Part shown: in pieces, positions 56,441-64,000 of the stretch
Numbering within the stretch: the stretch's first letter is position 1
How the letters are laid out: each line of letters begins with the position of its first letter
Source of the DNA: Tetracladium setigerum
Taxonomy: Eukaryota; Ascomycota; Leotiomycetes; Helotiales
Assembly (NCBI GenBank): GCA_031472005.1
Contig: PZJY01000007.1
Span: 1,723,808-1,787,807, forward strand
Reading direction: 5' to 3'
DNA: 64,000 nt
Position numbers and translations under genes: made by a program
The notes under the pieces: model-generated
What the model was told of the DNA's origin: nothing
The model's database searches: none
Seen by the model: the letters and a program-made list of their open reading frames with translations, nothing else

Positions 56441-57356
56441 CTATCGCCATCGACTACCGATAGGAAGGAGACAGAGATCTACCAAGAGCCTGCCATTACC
56501 TGGGCGCCGATGAGGCAAAAGGAGAGTAAAGGTGGTGAAGTGTGTTAAGGGTATGAGAGATGTCTGGTTAAAGAATGAGAGATTACCTTTCAACTCCTTG
56601 ACAAGAATAGAGTAGATTGTCATAAGACTTCCTTTGACCAAAATAAATCCGTTTTGTCCTGGACCAGTGCCTTTAATAGTTTGGATAAGTTGCTCGGAGT
56701 TATTGATTTGTCGAGTTGCCTTAGACGGTTTGGGACCTTGGGAAGAGACATCTGAGGTTCTGTCAGCAGCTAGAATCCAGACTCGCTTATTGCCTGGAGG
56801 CGTTGTCTGTGTTATTGAATTAGGATCACTTACCTGGAGTTGCGCTGGCAGCATAATCAAGAGTAGAAGCTCGGGTCGATGAAGAGAGTCCTGAGATTTC
56901 GTCAGTTGCTATTACGAAGAGCCTTTTGTGTCATCGAGATTGAATAACCCACCAGTATCAGAGGCAGTACGTAGAACAGATTGGGTCTCGGCAGATTGAT
57001 TCTCAGCGAATTGGTTGTGGATTTTGTTGTAAGTGGACAAAGTTGAATCTAAGAACTTCATTAGTTGCTAGGCCTTGAGCGCTGTTGTGTTCTATGACTT
57101 ACCTGTCATAGTGACTTCAGTCGATTGAGTGTTCATGGATGGGCCTAAGATTCTGTCAGGACCTCAACTCGCAGACTTACAGACCCGCAGACTCCAAGAA
57201 TCCTCGAGTGACTGGCGCGGCATTCTTAGATAACTTACCTGCATTTTCATTCAAGACGTGGTCGACCATATAGACAGCAGATGCCCCAGCCTCGTAATGC
57301 TTGTCCAAGAGGTTCACATAGGTCTTGTTCTTCTTGCGACCCATAATGAATGACAT
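56441..57356 (-). CDS. uncharacterised small protein, six exons
   Basis: Exons 57356-57239, 57144-57103, 57048-56953, 56890-56834, 56751-56587 and 56499-56441, each joined in phase 1, encode 178 aa and stop with TAG. The uniform phase and good GTAAG donors support the model. It starts MSFIMGRKKNKTYVNLLDKHYEAG; a second Met (MGRKKN) is an alternative start. The middle is Ser/Thr/Gln-rich and probably disordered. The end, NNSEQLIQTIKGTGPGQNGFILVKG, SLMTIYSILVKELKG and LLVDLCLLPIGSRWR, looks folded. I know no family. It has no membrane segment long enough to be convincing. Upstream lies a 92-bp minisatellite. Confidence 0.55.
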
Positions 57357-59080
57357 GACTGCGTGCTTTGTTGAGTGTAAGAGAAAGATTGTTTGGACTG
57401 TTGACGAGAAGTGATCTGAAGTCAATGATTACGGTCGAGGCGTCAATCAAAAAAGAGAAGAGGTTTCAGCAAAGTTGTGGTCAAGGTGCCAATAAATCAA
57501 GAAGAGAAAGAGAAAGATTGTGAAGGGTTGTGATCGATCTGCCAATGGCAAAACAGAGAAGAGAAGGGGTATTGAGGCTTGCCGATAGAAGCAGAGAAGA
57601 GTTGAACGCTATAGTTGAACTCTTAGTAGCAGAACAGAAGATCGAAGGGTTGTTGATGACTGTGGTTGATCTGCCAGTGGAAGGAGACAAGAGTTGAGCG
57701 CTATGGTCAAACTGTTGATGACAGAACAGAAGGTCGAAGGGTTGTTGATGACTGTAGTTGATTTGCCAATGGAAGAAGAGAAGAGTGGAACGCTATGGTC
57801 GAATTGTCGATGCCAGAACAAAAGATCAAAGTATTGCTGAGAGCTGTGGTTGATCTGCCGATAGAAGAAGAGAAGAGGGTTCAAGACAGCTGTGGTCGAG
57901 GTGCCAATGAAAGACGAAGGCAAAGCAGAGGTATTTGAAGATTGTGATCGATCTGTCAGTGACTGAACAGAGGCGAAAAGGGTGGTCGAAGGTTATGATT
58001 AATCTGCCAGTAGTAGAAGAGAGTTCAACACAGTCGCGATCGAGGTGTGAATGAAAGAACAAGGGAAACAAGAGAGTTGTTCAAGGTGTTAATCGATCTG
58101 TTAGTGGCAGGACAGAAGAGAGAAGAGTTATTGAGCGCTGTTGCTAGTCTGCTAGTAGACAAAAGAACAAAGCTGTCGAAGGATATGATCGATCTGTCAG
58201 TGAAAAAGCAGAGGCGAGAAGGGTTGTTGAAGTGGTGGTCGAGCTGCGGATGGGAGAAGAGAAGAAGAGGCGGAGCTCGAGAGGGAAATTGACGCTCATA
58301 AATACCCTAGCGCTGAAAACAAAGTGAAGATCTTGAAGCTCAAGAAGACTGAATTCCGACTCACTTTTCCTCTGAATAGGGCGTTTTCTACAATAAGATA
58401 AACAAACACTTCACGTGGTGCTATGACCCCGAGACGGTGGGTGACCAATTTAAGCGAGATCACGTGATCACAATGTCGAATCCGGAGTTGCTAATCAACG
58501 AATAACCAAGGCAATGACCTAGGTATTGCAGTACCGGGAAGCTTGAGAAAGAGCGATGTTTCAAGCAGAACTAGTGTTTTCATGAATCTTGTCCTTAATG
58601 TATTATGTCAAGAGGAGGCATAATTTGCACTGTCCAAACACAAACGCCAAGCAAGTTGATCAGTCTCAGGTTACTTTCTATGAAATAGGAGCATAGAATA
58701 ATCTGCTACTAGATGCAAAAGATATATTTTCTAGGCAGATAAGATTTGATCATATTTAGTCGGCAAGAAGGGCAGGACAGAAGGTGACGTGTTTCATTAC
58801 TGTTATCTGTGACAGGAGGAGGTAAACTCCGTCGTGCATGGGTTTGTAGCTCAAGAAGTTTCAGAAAAAGCTCGCTTGGAGGCGTTTACGAGGCATCACG
58901 TAGTTCACGGATATAGCATGCGCACACCTTCAATCACATTTCAATTAATATGTATGGCAATCCAGCATAGATTACCGCATCTGAAACCCGGATTTACGTT
59001 GTGACTCATTCTGAGCCTTTCTCTGCTACCACTACACCTCATCTTTCAAGCGATTCCAGTCCTAATAACAAACTCCCATG
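57357..59080. other. intergenic with minisatellite
   Basis: Holds a repeat array at about 57480-58270, then about 800 bp in which I see no gene. Frames in the array are by-products of the repeats. Confidence 0.5.
57604..57879. repeat. 92-bp minisatellite, three clear copies
   Basis: Units start at 57604, 57696 and 57788 with GAACGCTAT or GAGCGCTAT, pass through CAGAACAGAAG and GTTGATCTGCC or GTTGATTTGCC, and end GAAGAGAAGAG or similar. Spacing is exactly 92 bp. More diverged units extend on both sides to about 57480 and 58270. Confidence 0.85.
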
Positions 59081-60279
59081 TTAAGAACGTCTAGCACCTT
59101 TTTCCAACAAATTTTTCACATAGTCCTTGAAACTAGTGCCCTCGATGTCGGGGTACAGCTCTTTTCCAATGAGATACCCTAAATCTTTGGCCTTCTGAGG
59201 TGTATTGTCCCCGCGGATGTACATACTGTAGAAATATTCCGACACTCCGTATTCAAGAGCATTAGTGTGGTCTCCTTGAGACCAAAGTTTCTGCAACCTG
59301 GCAATCTTTTCGTCAAGATCTTCCTTGCTCACCTATATCCGAGTTAGTTGTGGATTTTAGAGGTTAAAAATGAATGACAACAGAGCGAATATACTATGGA
59401 GAGATTGCCATAATTATACCTGGGGGTGACTTACATGCTGCCTCTGCAAGTTCTCATCTGCTAAATGCTCAAGCAGATCAAATATCTGATTTTGCGTCCA
59501 CACCTCATCGTGCGCAAAGACGTATCTGTTATGCGTCTGAGGATCCGCAATAATGCGTGCAACAAATTTGCCAATATTCGCGTTGTCAATCATGGCAGAT
59601 CCCACATCGCCAGACCCTGTGATATGCGTGACAGGCATAGTGACGTGATCATCAATCCGTCCGGAGGGAAGACGAGGCAATGATAGTTGATACCACCAAC
59701 CCACGTCGATAAAGGTATAGGGTAAACCTAAGGCTTTGATGTGATCTATAATATCTTCCTTCTGTAACCAACAGAAGTCAGTCGCTGTGATTATTCATGA
59801 TTAGGGGTTACTTACAAGTCCCCTCAACCACATCACATCTCTACCCGGAGCACATGTTCCAAAGAGACTAGGAACAAAACGCTTTACGCCTGCCTTTTGC
59901 GCAGCCGTGGCGAAATTGTTCATCGGAGTTGCAGAGAAAGTGTCGAGGATTGCCGTACAAATGACTACATCTGCATCTCTCATTGCCTCTATCATGTCAT
60001 CATTTATGATGGTCATATCTGCTGGAACCACAGTTGCCCCACGCTTCTTAAGGTTTGCATACTCCTGCTTATTTACCGACGATGGGCGTGCGAAAGCTGT
60101 CAATTTCTGCACCCAAAAAGTCAGCATATCTCCATTCATGTTCAACACATATCTCAAAGCCATATAGAGGGTGGTAAACTCACAAAGACATCAGGTAGGT
60201 TAAGAATCGCATCTGCAATTGAACCTCCAGTTGTTCCAGATGCTCCCAATTGCACAACGTGAATAAGTTTTCCAGCCAT
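59081..60279 (-). CDS. NmrA-like NAD(P)-binding reductase (isoflavone-reductase type)
   Basis: Exons 60279-60184, 60106-59816, 59761-59435 and 59332-59081, all phase 0, give 321 aa. The dinucleotide motif VVQLGASGTTGGSIADAIL is at residues 8-26, with G-x2-G-x2-G. Then KLTAFARPSS starts the second strand, DADVVICTAI and AGVKRFVPSLFGT follow, and the central LPYTFIDVGWWYQL region resembles the substrate side of NmrA/isoflavone reductase proteins. The final 80 residues are helical. Such proteins either reduce aromatic or phenolic substrates using NADPH or act as redox sensors for transcription factors. Here it is divergent from a Zn2Cys6 regulator with 540 bp between, a layout that suggests the regulator controls it, or that it modulates the regulator. 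Confidence 0.88.
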
Positions 60280-60818
60280 GTTCTCTGACAAAATAATTCA
60301 CAATGGATGGAACTGGATGAACAATCTTCTGTTGAGGGGAGAAGGGCGACAGTATTTATACTCGTCGTTGCGCCCCCACTTGCAGAGAGGCTACACTAAC
60401 ACAATTCAAGTTCATTCATAACACGCTCAGGATGTCCTTCAATCCGAGCGACGATCGCAGACGTTTTGGAGCCATGAGCCCTAAAAATATACTACTGCTT
60501 AGTTGTCGCTATAGCATACTACGTGTCTACCTTTAGGAAATGCGCATGTTCTATACGCAAATTCACTACTTTGGGTTTAGTGCACTGAGTGGGGTTGCCA
60601 CCAAAAAAATCACATGAAATGTGAATGTTCTAAACGTAAATTCACCACTTTGGGTTTAGTGCATGAAGTGGGATTGCCACCAAGAAAGCGTCCTTGCACT
60701 AGACATCATAAAAATCCCGCGGGGCACAGCAGTCGTCAATGTTCTACTTCGGAAAGATTGTTGCATGTTCGATTATGAAAGTCTAGAAGTGCTCTGGCTA
60801 GTTCAATCAGAATAAAGA
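60280..60818. promoter_or_regulatory. bidirectional promoter with duplicated 78-bp block
   Basis: Lies between the NmrA-like gene and the Zn2Cys6 gene. It contains two direct copies of a block at about 60540-60610 and 60618-60690, offset by 78 bp, sharing ACTTTGGGTTTAGTGCA and GTTGCCACCA or ATTGCCACCA. Repeated blocks in a shared promoter are good candidates for regulator binding. Confidence 0.65.
60540..60690. repeat. tandem 78-bp direct repeat
   Basis: Copy 1 reads GCATGTTCTATACGCAAATTC and copy 2 GAATGTTCTAAACGTAAATT, both followed by CACTACTTTGGG or CACCACTTTGGG. About 85 per cent identical by eye. Confidence 0.8.
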
Positions 60819-62152
60819 ATGCTGGTACGAGCAAGTGGGGATCTCACCGCTCGGAGGTCACGCAAGCATCACCAGAAGGTGCGCACTGGATGTGCAATAT
60901 GTAAAGCGAGAAGAGTCAAGGTACAGTGTTATACACAATACTCCAGACAGGCCACGACGCTAATGAAAGATTTCTTGACATATAGTGTGACCAGAATCAA
61001 CCAACTTGTGAGAAATGCCTACTTTTCGGAGTGGAGTGTACATACTCGGACGCACAAATTGGGCATAACAACGAAAGTGGCGTTATTTTCCTAGTTCCTG
61101 AAACATCTGCACCACAGAGTCGTCGTGGCCGACCAAGAATCAATTGGCCGCAAAGAATGCCAAACGCTTCCAACAATGTTCTATTATCGGCGAGAAGTCC
61201 ATGGCAGGACCACAGCCTATCACAAAACTCCATGGAAACGTACAATGCATTTCTGAGGAACCTCCAGTGGACAGACAGAATGCCCTTGCAGATATCTCAT
61301 CAAACAATCGTCGACCAATGCCCTGTCCTTATTTTAAGCTTTTCGGAGCCTTACATTATCGACCTTGTCCGCTCCTTTGTGGCATGGCATCTAGCGAGCG
61401 TGCAGCCACAACATCAATCTCATTTTGATACGCTTGCAGCAACCTTCTTTTCGTCGGGCTTACTTCGATTCTCGAAAATTTTGTCCCTCGCAGATATGGA
61501 TAATTGCCACGCTGTGTTTGTGGCTGCTATACTTGTTTGCATGACCACGCTAGCCCGAGGTCCACGGCTGGGTGAATATTTGCTCTTTAGCGATTCTGGA
61601 ACATCTGACTGGGTACCACTCTTACGGGGTATTAGAGTCATTCTCGACAAATTTGGTGAAGAGCAGATATTCTCTGGTCCTTTGAAACAGTTTGCGTGCA
61701 AGGCAGCACAAGCCACGCAACCTGCAGCACAGTATGTCAAACTTAAGAGGTTGGACTGGTTGACTCAGCTTCATCAATTGCGAAACATGGTGATGCTCTC
61801 CCATCGTACTACGGCTGCCGACGACCTAGAAGCGCTTGATGATCTTTGTCGATGTTTTCAAGCTGTCACCATTGGAAAAGATAATGAGTATCGGAGATAC
61901 GGGATTAACTCGCTGGCTTTCATATGGGTGTACAGACTTCGCGAGAACTATCTACTACGCCTGAGACAGAAGGAACCTATACCATTGATCATTTTCGCCC
62001 ACTTCTCAGTGCTCTTATCGAGTCTTCAACAATTTTGGTTTGTTTCGATGTGGCCACAACACATATTGAATGGTGTCTCTAGAGCTTTAGATCCTGCATA
62101 TAAACAGTGGCTCAGGTGGCCGGAAGCTGCCTTGTACAAGACGTCGGAGTGA
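60819..62152 (+). CDS. Zn2Cys6 fungal-type transcription factor
   Basis: Exon 1 is 60819-60920 and exon 2 60986-62152, with a 65-nt intron spliced in phase 0, giving 422 aa. The zinc cluster spans the intron: CAICKARRVK|CDQNQPTCEKCLLFGVEC, which is C-x2-C-x6-C-x6-C-x2-C-x6-C, the exact Gal4-type spacing. It is preceded by basic ARRSRKHHQK. A linker with RRGRPRINWP leads to a helical regulatory region (about residues 120-400) of the fungal_trans_2 kind, including SEPYIIDLVRSFVAWHLA and HFDTLAATFFSSGLLRFS. It acts in the nucleus on promoters with inverted or direct CGG triplets. The divergent NmrA-like gene is a likely target or partner. Frame intact. Confidence 0.93.
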
Positions 62153-63938
62153 TATGAAGGATCGACATCATGGGTTTTAATGGAAAACTTGCAAAGCTCC
62201 TGGTGTTTTAGGCATGGAAAGGCTTATCGAAAACCTGCTAGACGTTGGTAGTAGTGCACCAATCTTGATGTTTAATGTCGAGTCTATGAATCCGTCGCAT
62301 TTATAGATGTTGATTGGCAGAAAGAGGTTGGAATGGGTAAGCTGTTCTGGGAGTATTATTAGTTTAATTATTAATCAATATACAGTAGTTGTTACCTAGT
62401 TTGGTAATTTTTAGGTTATATGGGGGCCTGTATTATAATAAATCATAGCTCTTTCCAGTGGTTACGCTTATTGGTAGTCTTACCAGCGTTATTTAGGATA
62501 ACTAGATAAGCTAAAAAATGATAGAGAGTTAAAATAGTATATAAAGAAGGAATATGGCTGCGAGCTAGATCGAGTCAATGAGATGATATAGCTAGCTGTC
62601 ACGTAATAGGTGTTCTAATTTTATAAGTGATATAAGGATAATTGAGTGGGAGAGAAAAGATAATTACAAGTAAGCTGCGAGTTTAGGGAAGAAGAAACAG
62701 TGAGAATAATATGGGATCGATCAATTTTCACCTCTTCAAATCAGAAGTCCAAGAAGCACGGATAAGTGCAGGAGAGTTTCATGGAGAGCTCTCTTGATGT
62801 ACAATAATAGCCTCAATAGGGAAATACGAATGAAAACTTACAACGAATTCACATTGTTTCCTCGCTTTTGGAATTCTCCAACACGACCGATATTTCTGGA
62901 GTAGATGTTTGAGTTTCTATATTCTCTTTTCTCGAAACTCAACCCCCCCCCCGATCAATCAAGGACGTGTCCCCTCAGCATGACCAACAGATATTTGATC
63001 CTTGATGATGCAAGCAATCCCTTCAGACAAGATTCTTCTTGAGAAATGACCAAGATATAAGCGTCTCGAAGGTAAGTTAGTCTGCGGAGACTTCTATGCA
63101 AAAAACCCCTCTAATATCTCTTCTAGAGCAATTCAACCGTATCGAAACAAAAATCAAAGTCCGCTTCCATGTTCACAAACGAGTTGTCCACAACTTCAAG
63201 GGTGTTACTTACTGGTACCTGCCATTTTTTCTTTTTTTTAAAAAAAAAAAAAAGCATCGAGGGAATTTCGACAAAATCGAGAACACTCCCACCTACCTAG
63301 GTATCTAGCGTCTTCGTTTTCTAGAGGACGAGATCATGAGCTGAATGTTCTGGGTAGATCGAAATCCGATGTGGAAGGACACAGGTTATCAACCCCCACC
63401 GCAGCCAGAACCCCACTTCCCGACCCCTCCAAATTGTCATCAACATTCGGACTTAACAATCGACGTCCGTTTCTCTCCCCCGAAGAGCTTCAAACAACTC
63501 GAGTTTCCATCGCAGGCAGTATAATTGAAGGAATGAAAGCCAGTTGAATTTCTCCAGCAGGGAGTGACGTGTCTTTTCATGATCAAAAAGAGCCATCGAG
63601 GAGGGGAAAGCCACAAATAAGGCAGTGATGACATGACACTCTCAGCTGCAGATCCGACGGACAGAACACCATGATCTAATGTGAATAACATGGATCCGAG
63701 GGATAGGTGGAGTTTGGGATCTTAACTCCACCACTATTGTGCCGAAAAATGGAAGTCGCACGCCATTTCATGTAGGTAAAGTTGCATCGGCTGGACAGCA
63801 AGTATATAAAGGGGGGTAGCTACCCCTCCATCCTTTTGCTCCTTCAAACCTCCTTCAATTCCAATCCACCACAAAGAAAAACTAACGGCAATTTATCCAT
63901 ACGCGAAACTACACGGAATATTCTTCAAATCATCAAAA
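62153..63938. other. intergenic, AT-rich then promoter of a new gene
   Basis: 62300-62700 is strongly AT-rich without coding potential and may be a mutated repeat. A nine-C run lies near 62945 and a T/A homopolymer pair at 63229-63254. The last 150 bp hold a TATA box and a CT-rich leader. No gene recognised. Confidence 0.5.
63803..63810 (+). promoter_or_regulatory. TATA box of the gene at 63939
   Basis: TATATAAA followed by a G run, about 130 bp upstream of the ATG, with a CT-rich stretch between as is usual for strongly expressed fungal genes. Confidence 0.65.
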
Positions 63939-64000
63939 ATGGCACCACCAATTCCAGAGTCCCTTGCGAAGTCCCTCGAGGCAAGCAAAGCCGAGTATGT
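63939..64000 (+). CDS. start of a gene cut by the window edge
   Basis: Only about 20 codons are present: MAPPIPESLAKSLEASKAEY. The ATG has the favourable context AAAATGGC and lies downstream of a TATA box and pyrimidine-rich leader. The beginning resembles the N-terminus of fungal aldo-keto reductases, which often read similarly before the first beta strand, but this is too little to decide. Confidence 0.55.
   Translation, partial: MAPPIPESLAKSLEASKAEY

Noticed and set aside
52695..57356. Tyrosine-degradation cluster around hmgA
   Set aside because: No fumarylacetoacetase or maleylacetoacetate isomerase gene was recognised nearby.
57609..58071. Minus-strand frames inside the minisatellite
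   Set aside because: Unit length is 92 bp, not a multiple of three, so the frames are accidental.
59081..62152. Secondary-metabolite gene cluster
   Set aside because: A reductase and a regulator are present but no polyketide synthase, peptide synthetase or terpene synthase lies in the window.
1..64000. tRNA, rRNA or CRISPR features
   Set aside because: I scanned by eye for T-loop-like GTTCGANNC blocks, cloverleaf pairing and regularly spaced repeats and found none that held up; a covariance-model search would be needed to be sure about tRNAs.

Overview
This window is nuclear DNA of a filamentous ascomycete. The evidence is many short GT-AG introns (about 46-90 nt, usually with a CTAAC/CTGAC branch site), fungal families (HET, Zn2Cys6, VIP1, SSU1, patatin-NB-ARC-TPR), and an AT-rich relic whose in-frame stops have the TGG-to-TAG form expected from repeat-induced point mutation (RIP). 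My impression is Pezizomycotina, probably Leotiomycetes/Helotiales. That is an inference from gene flavour and no database was searched.

Layout. 0.3-11 kb is ordinary core genome: a dysferlin-domain peroxisomal membrane protein, a TRF4/5-type nucleotidyltransferase, a VIP1-like RRM protein with a cysteine-rich tail, a 72-aa protein and a coiled-coil protein. 11-22 kb is an AT-rich accessory compartment. It holds a RIP-decayed repeat-protein gene, small inverted-repeat elements, an apparently intact two-gene PIF/Harbinger transposon with 25-bp terminal inverted repeats and a TAA target duplication, and a HET-domain gene. 22-29 kb holds a broken SET-domain gene and a multi-exon RING gene with a solo LTR (5-bp target duplication) in one intron. 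29-40 kb is core again: a TDT-family (SSU1-like) anion exporter, the ERCC1/Rad10 repair subunit, an archaemetzincin and a sugar transporter. 40-48 kb carries two related RING proteins flanking a patatin / NB-ARC / TPR NLR-like gene. 48-64 kb holds a type-II membrane protein, a small basic protein, homogentisate 1,2-dioxygenase, two uncharacterised genes beside a 92-bp minisatellite, an NmrA-like reductase divergent from a Zn2Cys6 regulator, and the start of a further gene.

Working together. Most genes look independent. The clearest functional pairings are the NmrA-like reductase with the divergent Zn2Cys6 regulator (about 540 bp of shared promoter containing a duplicated 78-bp block), the two Harbinger genes, and the patatin and NB-ARC-TPR modules, which probably form one NLR. 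The HET gene and the NLR belong to families used in fungal non-self recognition.

Data quality. At least six genes carry single-base deletions that interrupt otherwise conserved reading frames, mostly in G or C runs. Adding one base per break restores an exact multiple of three in each gene. I read these as probable homopolymer undercalls in the assembly rather than biology, in contrast to the RIP relic and the SET-domain gene, which look truly decayed. No tRNA, rRNA, CRISPR array or viral gene was recognised.
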